The notes: generated from the sequence alone by a model not told the origin. A stretch of DNA of 64,000 nucleotides from Legionella beliardensis (GCF_900452395.1 NZ_UGNV01000001.1:831501-895500); one strand, 5' to 3'. Numbered from the stretch's first letter, positions 19,524 to 28,554 are shown. A program made the numbers and translations.

Positions 19524-19546
19524 CTAAATTTTCTTAGCGCGAGCAG

Positions 19547-20114
19547 GCATTGTTGTGTGGATAAAATAAAACGCAGATACTGTCTTTAAAAGCAAGCAAA
19601 ATTTCATTAAAGGTTTTTTATTTTTTAAGACAGCATCAACTTGGTTTATCTAACTTAAGTCCGAAATACCGTGGCTTGACCACGGTATCCATACTCTGAG
19701 TGCCACTTCACTGGATACCGCAGACACGACGCGGTAATTCGGTTGTAATTTATTTTATACTAAATAAACATAGCCTGGGGGCAGGCCCATGGAAGTCAGC
19801 CTAAGCAAATATTTCTCTTAGAACCATAGAAAATAATATGTTTAGAGTACTTACGGTCTCGCAGCAGAGGTAAGTTTGCTCCCTTTTTAAACGTGGTTGT
19901 GCATGGATGCACAACATCGAGCCGCATGGATGGTTTCGGCGCTTTCAAAAAGGGAGCAAATTTACCTCTGCCGGCCTCTACCTTGACTCTTGGGCGCTTA
20001 GCCTGACGGCTATAGGGTGCAGGCCCAAAGGGCCGGAACCCGGGTCAGGTTTCACGTTGTTTTACCCAGGCTACACGGTCGTTTTGAACACTTATTCTAT
20101 CCACGCAATAATGC
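19547..20114. mobile_element. Inverted-repeat-bounded mosaic element (MITE-like), 568 bp
   Basis: The left end (GCATTGTTGTGTGGATA from 19547) and the right end (TATCCACGCAATAATGC, ending 20114) form an imperfect inverted repeat of 23 bases with 20 matches. Inside are an inverted pair of the GGATACCG module (19662-19690 and 19712-19742), a short GCCTGGG module (19771-19790), a long hairpin (19864-19971) and a full GCCTGGGTG-type module (about 20000-20073). No transposase or other gene is present. The same ends bound the element at 28238-28422. The region fills the gap between murE and pdxB. Confidence 0.65.
19864..19971. repeat. Long cruciform-type inverted repeat with nested hairpin
   Basis: The left arm starting GCAGAGGTAAGTTTGCTCCC (19864) pairs with the right arm ending GGGAGCAAATTTACCTCTGC (to 19971), with about 25 of 27 positions matched. 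The loop contains a second, perfect hairpin, GTTGTGCA-tgga-TGCACAAC (19896-19915). It could fold as RNA or act as a structure-specific DNA site. Confidence 0.75.
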
Positions 20115-20128
20115 CGCGCGAGCTTACC

Positions 20129-21193
20129 TTAAGGTAACCCTAATAATGCTTTTAAAAATGCATCTTCTGGTGCTTGTTGCGCCCGAAAGTCATGGCGATA
20201 CTGATGTGCTTTCCGTAATTGTAGAAAACTTTCTGTTTTGTCTAGTGCTGTTTTTAGAGACTTAGTTTCATTGACTGGATTAAAAAGGCTCAAGATATAA
20301 TCCTGCCAGCGTTGTGAAGAGTGATAGTTGGAGGATTGGGCAACAGGTAATGCCGCATACGTGGGCTCTGGTAAGTTTAAAGAGTGATGAATCTTTTGAC
20401 TAATTAAAATGACTGCGTTGTATTTTGCTTCAATTGTATGACCAGCAATATGAGGTGTGCACAGGCAAGCAAAGTTAACAATATCTGGATTAATAGTCGG
20501 CTCATGAGAAAAAACATCCGCACAATAAAAAATCGGTGTAGCTAATTTTAACAGTGCCTCTTCATTAACAATCCCACCGCGAGAGGCGTTAATAATCGCA
20601 GTATTTGGTTTTAATTGTGACAATATTGGCTCAGCTATTAAATTTCTACTTGGGTAAGGCAAATCGTCATGTAGATTAGCATGGATACAAATTAGGTCAC
20701 ACTGAGCCAGCTCCTTTAAGGAGGCACTCTGAAAAGTATTATCACGTTGGCTTTTAGGTGGATCGTAAGCAGTTATTTTAAAATTTAAGGCACGTAAACG
20801 TGCAGCAACTTTAGAGCCTACTGCGCCTAAGCCAATGATCCCTGCATTTTGACCAGTCACACCATGATAGGTTTGTAAATAAGCAACGGATGCAAGTACA
20901 TAATCCGCAACAGCGTGAGCATTACTTCCTTTAGCATCGAAGAGTTGAATCTTTTTATCTTTAAGAAAAAGCTCATCAATGTGATCAGTGCCGCTGCTTG
21001 CTGTGGCTACATAGCGTAGTGAATGACCACTTAATAATTCTTTAGTGACTTTAAGTGTTGAGCGGCATACAAGAATATCTTGCCCAGCTAAGTGTGTACT
21101 TACGTCATTAAGATGATGATAAAGCGTCAGTTTAAACGGTGGGGGAAATGCTTCAATTAAACCTGGTAGCGAGGCATCAGCTAAGATATTCAT
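20129..21193 (-). CDS. pdxB: 4-phosphoerythronate dehydrogenase PdxB
   Basis: This D-2-hydroxyacid dehydrogenase has 354 residues: N-terminal NILADASLPG, TASSGTDHIDE, the NAD-binding GIIGLGAVGSKVAARL, the catalytic Arg region INASRGGIVNEEAL, and catalytic His in CTPHIAGHTIEAKY. PdxB makes 3-hydroxy-4-phosphohydroxy-alpha-ketobutyrate on the pyridoxal-phosphate pathway. The C-terminal domain after about residue 270 is the PdxB-specific dimerisation region. It overlaps the upstream membrane-protease gene by ATGA. Confidence 0.92.
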   Translation of the reverse strand: MNILADASLPGLIEAFPPPFKLTLYHHLNDVSTHLAGQDILVCRSTLKVTKELLSGHSLRYVATASSGTDHIDELFLKDKKIQLFDAKGSNAHAVADYVLASVAYLQTYHGVTGQNAGIIGLGAVGSKVAARLRALNFKITAYDPPKSQRDNTFQSASLKELAQCDLICIHANLHDDLPYPSRNLIAEPILSQLKPNTAIINASRGGIVNEEALLKLATPIFYCADVFSHEPTINPDIVNFACLCTPHIAGHTIEAKYNAVILISQKIHHSLNLPEPTYAALPVAQSSNYHSSQRWQDYILSLFNPVNETKSLKTALDKTESFLQLRKAHQYRHDFRAQQAPEDAFLKALLGLP

Positions 21194-21849
21194 AAATTAA
21201 ACAGGCTGCTAAGAGCCGCTAAAGACCAATTAATAGGCGCAGAGATAATCCAATTTAAAACCCCGGTCAATAACAATAGTAAAATAATGAAAAAACCATA
21301 GGGCTCAAGTTTTTGATATTGAATTGCATGGCGTAAAGGCAATAAACTAGCCACGATACGGCTGCCATCTAAGGGCGGGACTGGAATTAAATTTAGAAAG
21401 GCTAAAAGCAAATTAATAACAATGCCTGCTTTAGCTGCCAAAATAACAAATAAAGCAATGGTTGACGTTTGTGGGCCAAGCGATATACCTAGCTTGAACA
21501 TACCTGCCCAAAAAATGGCCATTAGGAAATTGATTAAAGGGCCTGCGCCAGTAACTAATATCACATCCCGTCTGGGGTTACGAAGCTGAGTTGCATTGAT
21601 TGGTACAGGTTTCGCCCAGCCAAATACAAAGTTAAAATTACTTAAAGCGAGCGTAAGAATAGGAACAATAATAGTGCCGATTAGCTCAACATGCTGCAGG
21701 GGATTAAAGCTTACTCGCCCTAATGCTTTTGCAGTTGTATCGCCGAGTCGATAAGCTACCCACGCATGCGCAGCCTCATGAAGGGTAATTGCAAATAAAA
21801 CGGGAATAATCCAAACTGCAATCTGCTGTATGATCGTTAATTCTGGCAT
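21190..21849 (-). CDS. Site-2-protease-family (M50) membrane metalloprotease
   Basis: The protein has 219 residues with about five membrane segments. The zinc motif HEAAH is at 24-28 in the first helix, and the third ligand region is NLIPVPPLDGSRI. There is no PDZ domain, so this is the short YwhC/Rip-like group, not RseP. Family members cut membrane-embedded substrates, but the substrate is unknown. It is first in a two-gene unit with pdxB. Confidence 0.9.
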   Translation of the reverse strand: MPELTIIQQIAVWIIPVLFAITLHEAAHAWVAYRLGDTTAKALGRVSFNPLQHVELIGTIIVPILTLALSNFNFVFGWAKPVPINATQLRNPRRDVILVTGAGPLINFLMAIFWAGMFKLGISLGPQTSTIALFVILAAKAGIVINLLLAFLNLIPVPPLDGSRIVASLLPLRHAIQYQKLEPYGFFIILLLLLTGVLNWIISAPINWSLAALSSLFNL

Positions 21850-21975
21850 TAGATTAACGCACTAAAAACAAATGAACATTCTAACTGCACTTTAAAAATA
21901 TAGCTAGTATTTCAAACACTGGTCTTATATTATACGCACAATTAAGACGAATCATTAATAAATAGGCGTTTAGTT

Positions 21976-23610
21976 TTGGAAAAAGTTAAAATAAGTTTTT
22001 TTTTATTGCTTTTCTCCGGAGTATTATTTGTTATAGGTATCAACAAAGTACCTGTTATTGATCGCGACGAAGCGCATTTTGCTCAAGCAAGTAAGCAAAT
22101 GATGCAAACAGGTAATTATTTTCAAATCCGTTTTCAAGATAGAACGAGGTTTCAAAAGCCACCCGGTATTAATTGGTTACAAGCAGCGAGTGTGCAATCC
22201 TTAAGTCATGCAGAGACTAATCAAATCTGGCCCTATCGAATTCCTTCGGCCTTAGGCGCTTTTTTGTCAGTTTTACTTACTTATCTCTTTGCGAGCCGCT
22301 TTGTGGGCGGAGCGGCAGCCGCTCTTGCTGCCGGCCTTTTAGCATCTACTTTACTGCTGGTTGTAGAAGCTCATATGGCTGTTATTGATGCAATGTTACT
22401 ATGCTCTGTTGTCTTAATGCAGGGCGCTTTATGGATAATCTATCAGTCATCCTATGAACAAAAAAAAATCGCTTGGTTTTGGCCATTTTGTTTTTGGGTA
22501 GCCATGGCGTTTGGTGTTGCTTTAAAAGGAGTAACGCCATTAATAGGTATATTAACTGTCTTAACATTATACGTGATGGAGAAACGTAGAGATTGGCTAA
22601 CACAATTAAAGGTTTATCAGGGATTAATTTTGTTTATAGGTTTAACCCTAGTTTGGCTCCTATTGGTTAATCAAGCAGAACATAGTAACTATTTATTACA
22701 AATGGTTAATAAAGATTTATTACCAAAATTAAAAGGTGGGCATGAATCGCATGGCAAGCCTCCCTTGTTTCATTTAGCTATCTTGCCAATAACGTTTTGG
22801 CCCGCTTCTTTATTTCTCTGGCTTGGCGGCGTTTATGCTTGGAAGAATCGCCATGATAAGATTATTAAGTTTTTGTTAGCGTGGTTAGTGCCCTCCTGGG
22901 TGTTCTTTGAGTGCATGCCTACTAAGTTACCACAGTATGTATTACCTTTATTTCCTGCTCTGGCAATTGTATGTGCTTTAGCAATTAGACAACAGCTAGC
23001 GATGCTGCCAAGTAAATGGCATCGTTTTTTACAATATCTGTGGACTATCTTATCAGTAGGTTTCGGCTGTGCTTTAATGTTAGCTGCTTATTGGGTCAAT
23101 CAAGAGCCAAATTTAAGCAGTTTAATGATAAGTACTATTATCATTGTATTTTCAGGAATTGCTGTTTTTTTCAGTAGACAAGGTCAGTTTAAATATAGCC
23201 TTGCTGCTATTTTTGCCTTAGCGGCTCTCACATATCCGCTTATTTTTAATCAATTATTGCCTTCATTAAAGCCAATTTGGTTAACGAGCAATCTTACCCA
23301 ATACATTGATAGAACTAAACTCAGTAGCCAGCAACCTTTACTCGCCGTAGGTTTTGACGAGCCTAGCTTAGTTTTTAATCTCGATACCACCTTAGTTCGT
23401 TTTGTTGATATCTCTACTGCGGCAGAACAGCTACGGATTAATCCTAAACAATTAGCTGTATTTGATAATAAATCATTACAAGCCTGGTCTAATCGTCCTA
23501 ATAATATAAAAATTTTAGCTCAAGTACGTGGGTTTAATTATAGTAAAGGGCGCTGGATAAAATTATTTCTTATAGGTCAGGAGGAGAAACAAAGAGATGG
23601 CGCCGTTTAA
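21976..23610 (+). CDS. ArnT/GT39-like polyprenyl-phosphate-sugar transferase
   Basis: This is a GT-C membrane protein of 544 residues with about 11-12 membrane helices. The first periplasmic loop has VIDRDEAHFAQASKQM, the acidic motif of ArnT/PMT enzymes that use a lipid-linked sugar, followed by RFQKPPGINWLQA. It likely moves a sugar from undecaprenyl phosphate to lipid A or another glycan in the periplasm. The start is TTG at 21976: no ATG precedes the essential first helix, and AGG lies ten bases upstream. It overlaps the PAP2 gene. The sugar is not readable from sequence. Confidence 0.85.
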   Translation: MEKVKISFFLLLFSGVLFVIGINKVPVIDRDEAHFAQASKQMMQTGNYFQIRFQDRTRFQKPPGINWLQAASVQSLSHAETNQIWPYRIPSALGAFLSVLLTYLFASRFVGGAAAALAAGLLASTLLLVVEAHMAVIDAMLLCSVVLMQGALWIIYQSSYEQKKIAWFWPFCFWVAMAFGVALKGVTPLIGILTVLTLYVMEKRRDWLTQLKVYQGLILFIGLTLVWLLLVNQAEHSNYLLQMVNKDLLPKLKGGHESHGKPPLFHLAILPITFWPASLFLWLGGVYAWKNRHDKIIKFLLAWLVPSWVFFECMPTKLPQYVLPLFPALAIVCALAIRQQLAMLPSKWHRFLQYLWTILSVGFGCALMLAAYWVNQEPNLSSLMISTIIIVFSGIAVFFSRQGQFKYSLAAIFALAALTYPLIFNQLLPSLKPIWLTSNLTQYIDRTKLSSQQPLLAVGFDEPSLVFNLDTTLVRFVDISTAAEQLRINPKQLAVFDNKSLQAWSNRPNNIKILAQVRGFNYSKGRWIKLFLIGQEEKQRDGAV

Positions 23611-24247
23611 TCGATTAATATTAGTGATGACAAGGCCTTGGGTTATTTTGGCTTACGTATTAATGATCACTGTATTATTTTTATATGTAGATAAACCATT
23701 GGCTGACTACTTAGCATTTTTGAATTTTCGCGTTAATTTTATATTTCTTAATTTTTTTACTAAGCTTGGGCTAGGTATTCTTTATATGACAAGCCTCTTG
23801 CTAGCTGCCCTTTTTTTTCGCTATAAGCGCAATTCTCTTTGGGAAGCGCGTATGTGGTTTCTTTGGTTATGTGTCGTCTTAAGTGGCATTGCTTGTGGTA
23901 TTTTAAAAGTTTTATTAGGTCGTGCGCGGCCTGATATGTGGTTTCATGGGAAATATTATGGCTTTTATTGGCTGCAAGCAAAAGCGCCTTTTTGGTCTTT
24001 TCCTTCTGGTCATACAACAACAGTCATGGCTATCGCCTTTGGATTATGTGTTCTTTTTCCGCGTTATTTTTATATTTTTATACTCAGTGGATTTTCGATA
24101 GCGATATCACGCGTTTTATTGGTTCATCATTATTTTAGTGATGTCTTAACGGCAACTTATTTAGCCTTGCTTGTGGTAGGTTTATTGCTCTGGTTTTTAC
24201 GTAAAAAATCTTGGCTGGAACCTGCTTGGCGAGATACGTTATACTAG
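23597..24247 (+). CDS. PAP2-family membrane phosphatase
   Basis: The protein has 216 residues with about six membrane helices and the full type 2 phosphatidic acid phosphatase signature: KVLLGRARP (Lys104-Pro112), PSGH (136-139) and SRVLLVHHYFSD (171-182). Members act on undecaprenyl pyrophosphate, lipid A phosphates or other lipid phosphates at the periplasmic face. Between an ArnT-like enzyme and a GT2, removal of a lipid A phosphate or carrier recycling are both plausible. It overlaps the preceding gene by 14 bases. Confidence 0.92.
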   Translation: MAPFNRLILVMTRPWVILAYVLMITVLFLYVDKPLADYLAFLNFRVNFIFLNFFTKLGLGILYMTSLLLAALFFRYKRNSLWEARMWFLWLCVVLSGIACGILKVLLGRARPDMWFHGKYYGFYWLQAKAPFWSFPSGHTTTVMAIAFGLCVLFPRYFYIFILSGFSIAISRVLLVHHYFSDVLTATYLALLVVGLLLWFLRKKSWLEPAWRDTLY

Positions 24248-24274
24248 TGATTATTTTAACTCTGGAAGGATGTT

Positions 24275-24991
24275 TTGAGTAACTTAATTTATTTATCCAT
24301 TATCATACCTGTTTATAATGAAGCTGATAATGTAGCGCATCTATATCAGGAAATTGCTGCTGCTTTACCTGCAGAGCAATTTACGTTTGAGGTGATATTT
24401 GTTGATGATGGGAGTACTGATGAAACTGTCAGTCGGCTCCAATCTTTGGCGCGAGAAAATCCTCTATTGCGTTTGGTTTGTCATAAACGCAATTATGGTC
24501 AAAGTGCTGCCTTAGTCAGTGGTGCTCGTGCAGCAAAATACCCTATGTTAGTTACATTAGATGGCGATGGTCAAAATGATCCCGCGGACATTCCCCGTCT
24601 TTTCACTTACTTATCCAATACTAAGACTGTTGTTTTAGGTAATCGAAAAAAGCGAGATGATAATTATATACGTAAAATGTCTTCCCTAGTTGGTAATAAA
24701 GTAAGGCAATCCTTGCTCCATGATCAGTGTCCTGATACGGGCTGTAGTCTTAAACTGTTTCCGCGGGATGCATTTTTAAGTTTGCCGCATTTTAATCATT
24801 TACATCGCTTCTTACCGGCTTTATTTAAGCGCGCCGGTTATACATTAGTTAATGTGCCAGTGAATCATCGGCCCCGTTGGCACGGTGTATCTAAATATGG
24901 CGTAATGAATAGGTTATTTGTTGGTATTCATGATTTAATTGGTGTACGTTGGCTTTTAAAACGTCCCTGCGCTCCGGAGATTTCTGAATGA
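24275..24991 (+). CDS. GT2 glycosyltransferase (DPM/ArnC-like, without membrane tail)
   Basis: The protein has 238 residues with the GT-A fold: LSIIIPVYNEADNV, VDDGSTDET and TLDGDGQNDP carry the nucleotide- and metal-binding residues. It most resembles dolichyl/undecaprenyl-phosphate sugar synthases but lacks the two C-terminal membrane helices of ArnC/GtrB. It probably loads undecaprenyl phosphate with the sugar used by the upstream transferase. The start is TTG 24275, preceded by GGAAGGA; the only nearby ATG (24270) hits a stop at once. It ends in ATGA overlap with the next gene. Confidence 0.9.
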   Translation: MSNLIYLSIIIPVYNEADNVAHLYQEIAAALPAEQFTFEVIFVDDGSTDETVSRLQSLARENPLLRLVCHKRNYGQSAALVSGARAAKYPMLVTLDGDGQNDPADIPRLFTYLSNTKTVVLGNRKKRDDNYIRKMSSLVGNKVRQSLLHDQCPDTGCSLKLFPRDAFLSLPHFNHLHRFLPALFKRAGYTLVNVPVNHRPRWHGVSKYGVMNRLFVGIHDLIGVRWLLKRPCAPEISE

Positions 24992-25281
24992 ATAAAGATT
25001 ATATTTGGCTGATCATTGGTTTAATTGGCCAAGGCATCTTTTCAGCACGCTTTATCGTACAATGGTTAGTAAGTGAGCGAGAAAAGCGCAGTGTTATTCC
25101 TGTTGCTTTTTGGTATTTAAGCCTTTTAGGCGGAATAACACTATTTATGTATGCAGTCTATAAACGAGATCCGGTTTTCATTGTTGGCCAATTCAGCGGT
25201 GTCTTTATTTATTCACGCAATTTATACTTAATTACCAGAGAACGTGCATCGCGATTGCACAGAAGTTCAGCATCTGCTTAA
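24988..25281 (+). CDS. Lipid-A-biosynthesis N-terminal domain (LABN) membrane protein
   Basis: The protein has 97 residues with three membrane helices. The stretch FSARFIVQWLVSEREKRSVI and the tail VGQFSGVFIYSRNLYLI are the LABN family signature. The family often sits beside GT2 enzymes that make polyprenyl-phosphate sugars, and a LABN partner may supply the membrane anchor that the adjacent GT2 lacks (inference). It is the last gene of the 21976-25281 cluster, ending 21 bases from a convergent gene. Confidence 0.9.
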   Translation: MNKDYIWLIIGLIGQGIFSARFIVQWLVSEREKRSVIPVAFWYLSLLGGITLFMYAVYKRDPVFIVGQFSGVFIYSRNLYLITRERASRLHRSSASA

Positions 25282-25302
25282 TGCCAATCTAAACAATCTG
25301 GA

Positions 25303-26733
25303 TTAAGCTGTTTGGCTTTTCTGCGTATTACAATGTATAAGCGCTTGGCCTGCGACAATTTTTTTATTCTTTTTATCCTTAATCCAGCGTATGTCATTGG
25401 TTTTAAACTGCTTAATTAATGCTTCAGCCCAAGAGGGTATAGTCTCACCTTCCCATAATATAAGCGCATGACCTGAAGGCGATTGCAGTGCTTGATTGAT
25501 TACATACAGATACGGTTGTGCTGACTTAAATTGTAATTGCATATTACCCAGCAGCCAGTGTGAATCTGACATAAGGGAGTCAATTTGCTCGAGATTATTC
25601 TTATGACTATTGGCAATCTCGATGATAGGTATGGATTTTCGCTTATTATGTCCATAGTAACTTCGATAACTTAAAATTACTAAAAAAATAAGCTGAACCA
25701 ATAGACAAAAGACGAGAAAGCGCTTTGTATAGCTGGTTAAATGACTGTTAGGTTTTAAGTGACTAAACAGCAAAAGAGGACTTAGAAATAAGATAGGAAT
25801 AAGCCAGCGCATCTCAAAATTACGTATACCAGCTGTCAAAATAATTAATGCTAAGATTGGGAAGTAAATAAAATGATAGTGTAAGAGTAAATCAGTTGCC
25901 GCTGTTTTTTTGTAGGAAAAAGCTAGAGGGAAAAAGAAATAAGAGCTAATTAAAACAGGCATTATAAAAAAGATACTTGCACCTAACAGATTTATAAAGC
26001 CATCAAACAGGGTTTTTTGCTGCGGCGTTAACTTATAAGTAGAATATAGGCCAACTTGATAATGATGCATAAGCCAATGGCCGTAAGGGAAGATAATAAT
26101 AAGTATGCAGGCAATAGTAATTAAAATACGCCAATTTACTAATTTTAAACGGTATTCTTTTTGAATAACCGTACTGATTAAAAAAATAACTAGAAATATT
26201 AAGTAATTAAATTTAGATAAAAACCCAAGGCCAATAACGATACCTAAGCGTATATACCAATTATTAATGGATTTAGTAGGCGTAATAAACCAATACCAAG
26301 TCATGCACGCGGTTAAAAGCGCTAATATTGAATGGGTATTATCTTTTAGTAAGTCCATGCTAATAGAGCTTATTAAAACCCAGGCTGCTGTAGCGCTTAA
26401 GGCAAGCGATTTATTAGGGCAATAATACCTACAAATTAAATGATAATAGTAAAGACAACCTAGCAATAAAGTATATTTAAGTAGTGCCAAGCTAATTAAA
26501 TTTATGCCCAAAACTTGAAAAAGACAGTATTGCAGCCAAGAATAAAGAGGAGGCTGGTTTGGGTAACCTGAAAGCAGTTGCTGGGCCCAAATGACTTGTT
26601 CTGCTTCATCTAGCTCTAATAAAGAACTCCTTAAATAGAGTCGAGCTAATAAGGCTGTGAGAAAAAAAAGTAAAAAGAAAAGTTGGGTATTATTAAATAA
26701 ATAATTTTTAACTTGCAGTGGTAATTTAGTCAT
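25303..26733 (-). CDS. GT-C (PMT_2/GT39-like) membrane glycosyltransferase
   Basis: The protein has 476 residues with about 10-11 membrane helices. The first loop holds LELDEAEQVIWAQQLL followed by GYPNQPPLYSWLQY, the acidic motif and substrate region of PMT_2-type enzymes. It is convergent with the LABN gene and is a second lipid-linked sugar transferase within 5 kb, so this locus may attach more than one sugar. Substrate unknown. Confidence 0.82.
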   Translation of the reverse strand: MTKLPLQVKNYLFNNTQLFFLLFFLTALLARLYLRSSLLELDEAEQVIWAQQLLSGYPNQPPLYSWLQYCLFQVLGINLISLALLKYTLLLGCLYYYHLICRYYCPNKSLALSATAAWVLISSISMDLLKDNTHSILALLTACMTWYWFITPTKSINNWYIRLGIVIGLGFLSKFNYLIFLVIFLISTVIQKEYRLKLVNWRILITIACILIIIFPYGHWLMHHYQVGLYSTYKLTPQQKTLFDGFINLLGASIFFIMPVLISSYFFFPLAFSYKKTAATDLLLHYHFIYFPILALIILTAGIRNFEMRWLIPILFLSPLLLFSHLKPNSHLTSYTKRFLVFCLLVQLIFLVILSYRSYYGHNKRKSIPIIEIANSHKNNLEQIDSLMSDSHWLLGNMQLQFKSAQPYLYVINQALQSPSGHALILWEGETIPSWAEALIKQFKTNDIRWIKDKKNKKIVAGQALIHCNTQKSQTA

Positions 26734-26852
26734 TTTTAATTAATTTATTCTTATTTTAACTGAAAGCAAAAAGGTTGTTTTTTTTAGTCATTACTTTAAT
26801 CTATAAATGAACAGGACGTGTGTACTCCATCAACGCTAGTAAGGATACAATA

Positions 26853-28166
26853 ATGAATAGCCTTAATCAAAGCCTAGCAGATGTTATAAAGACTTATACT
26901 GATTATGATTTTTCTAATCAGTCCTACCATATTAAGCAGTTAACGGCTGAAGAAAAGCAAAAAATTGAAGTGCAGCTTATTACGATTTTTTCGCAATTTT
27001 TAACTGAGAAAGGTGTTCAAGACGAGCAAATTAATCATCAACGTCGTATTTTACTTGCTCTTTTTCATCCCGATAAATCTCCTTATTTTTCTCCTGAAGT
27101 GCGTTGGCTAGAGTGTGCTTTGAGTAATGGCGCTGATAATGGTGGATTTTGCTTTAGGCTTATCGATAATTGTGCTGATGAGCTAAAACAGCCAGCATCT
27201 ACTGAGGAAGATTTTGTTTTCGAGTCTAAAACGTTTAACACCTTTTATATTGATGACTTAATTGCTCGACTTGAGAAAAAAAGAGAGTTGGCAAAGACGC
27301 TAACCCAGCGTGCGCTAATAGATAGCACCATTACTTTATTACAAAAAATAAAGTGCTGCCAAACTATGACAGATAGCATTGATCCTAGTTGGCTAAAAAT
27401 TTTTCTTAGCTCATTACCTTATATGACCAGTGGTTTTTGTATAGGTTTATATCTTGAGGAGCTTTCTTTACTGTATGCTGCTTTATATGTAGTTGCTCAA
27501 AGTGGCAGCTGGCTTAAAAAATCTGATGTAAAAATTTTGCAGTATTTAGGCAATGTAGCGTATGAATTTAGCCGAGCAATCTCTAATGCAGCGACGACTT
27601 TAACGTTTTATTTTATTAGTATGAATTTTGCAGCTATTAATACCACTTATTACCTTGGTATTGAAGCCTGTTCAAAGGTTTATCAGCTCATCGATTCTGT
27701 TATTTCATCTAAGGCTACTACTAATCCAGCCAATGCTCACTCCCAATCTTTAATTTTAGCGCCACAATATTTTTTACCCGGTAAATTCATTTTTGAAACG
27801 TTAGAATTAAAATTAATGGCTTTGAAGTTAGAGCAATATCAAGAGCAACAAAAGCAGCAATATTTTGCTTCTTGGCGCAAAGGTTGTAAAAAAAGTAAAC
27901 TTATCGAGCAGGCATTGCAACAATTTAAAGAAATTGATGTAAAGTCTTTGCCAACCGAACAAAAATTAGCTGAAGCTGAAGTCATTATTAATAGATTAGC
28001 TAGCCAACCCTATTTTAAAGAAAATAGAAGTAAGGCGCAGGAAACAATGGAAGCAGTAAAGGTTATTATACGATCTTTAAGTAGCAATTTTAACAAAAAT
28101 CAAAACGAGCAGCCTAGGGTAGTAGATGAAGATTATATCGCAGTCGATGGTACTTTTTTTATCTAA
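26853..28166 (+). CDS. Orphan protein with an N-terminal J-domain-like HPD motif and hydrophobic centre
   Basis: I do not recognise this 437-residue protein as a family. The N-terminal ~95 residues are helical and contain RRILLALFHPDKSPYF (His72-Pro73-Asp74), resembling helix II and the HPD loop of J domains. A central hydrophobic block (about 180-285) may form two or three membrane segments. A Gln/Lys-rich coiled coil follows (about 315-400), and the tail is acidic then hydrophobic (DEDYIAVDGTFFI). ATG 26853 is chosen because AAGGA precedes it; the frame also opens from GTG 26820. A single gene flanked by repeats and glycan genes, it is a candidate type IVB effector. Confidence 0.72.
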   Translation: MNSLNQSLADVIKTYTDYDFSNQSYHIKQLTAEEKQKIEVQLITIFSQFLTEKGVQDEQINHQRRILLALFHPDKSPYFSPEVRWLECALSNGADNGGFCFRLIDNCADELKQPASTEEDFVFESKTFNTFYIDDLIARLEKKRELAKTLTQRALIDSTITLLQKIKCCQTMTDSIDPSWLKIFLSSLPYMTSGFCIGLYLEELSLLYAALYVVAQSGSWLKKSDVKILQYLGNVAYEFSRAISNAATTLTFYFISMNFAAINTTYYLGIEACSKVYQLIDSVISSKATTNPANAHSQSLILAPQYFLPGKFIFETLELKLMALKLEQYQEQQKQQYFASWRKGCKKSKLIEQALQQFKEIDVKSLPTEQKLAEAEVIINRLASQPYFKENRSKAQETMEAVKVIIRSLSSNFNKNQNEQPRVVDEDYIAVDGTFFI

Positions 28167-28237
28167 CCACATCAAAGATTAAAGGCCGTGCAAGCGTTAT
28201 TTGTTAAATAATGATTAAATATTGTCATCCTGATGCG

Positions 28238-28422
28238 GTATTGTTGCGTGGATAAACTAAGCTGCCTATGGCTTTAATCCATTTGCTCGTCTTTGCGAGC
28301 GAAGCGAAGCAATCTAGGGCGGGTGTTGTAAATAGTACCGTTCTGGATTGCTTCACCTTTTACTTCGTAAAGGTTCGCAATGACGGGGTGTTTTGATCAT
28401 TTAGTTATCCATGCAACAATGC
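28238..28422. mobile_element. Short inverted-repeat-bounded element (MITE-like), 185 bp
   Basis: The ends GTATTGTTGCGTGGATA (from 28238) and TATCCATGCAACAATGC (to 28422) are inverted copies, about 20 of 22 positions matched. They are the same family as the ends of 19547-20114. Inside is an inverted pair of a second repeat: TTTGCGAGCGAAGCGAAGCA near 28293-28312, and its relative in 28342-28385 ending TTCGCAATGACG. There is no coding capacity. The rest of the 28167-28612 gap contains only the ugd promoter candidate. Confidence 0.7.
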
Positions 28423-28554
28423 TTTCCGTGTAGGCGCGAATCCATACTCAATATTCGCACCCCGCTACTTTGAGGCATGGATCGCCTCTAAATTCAAAAA
28501 ATTAACCAAAGATCGGCTGAATATCAGATAATAGACATCTTTTAACAAGATTAT

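Noticed and set aside
19907-20265. Plus-strand frames of 76 and 82 codons across the murE-pdxB repeats
   Set aside because: They run through hairpin repeats and the pdxB 3' end; no ribosome binding site and low-complexity origin.
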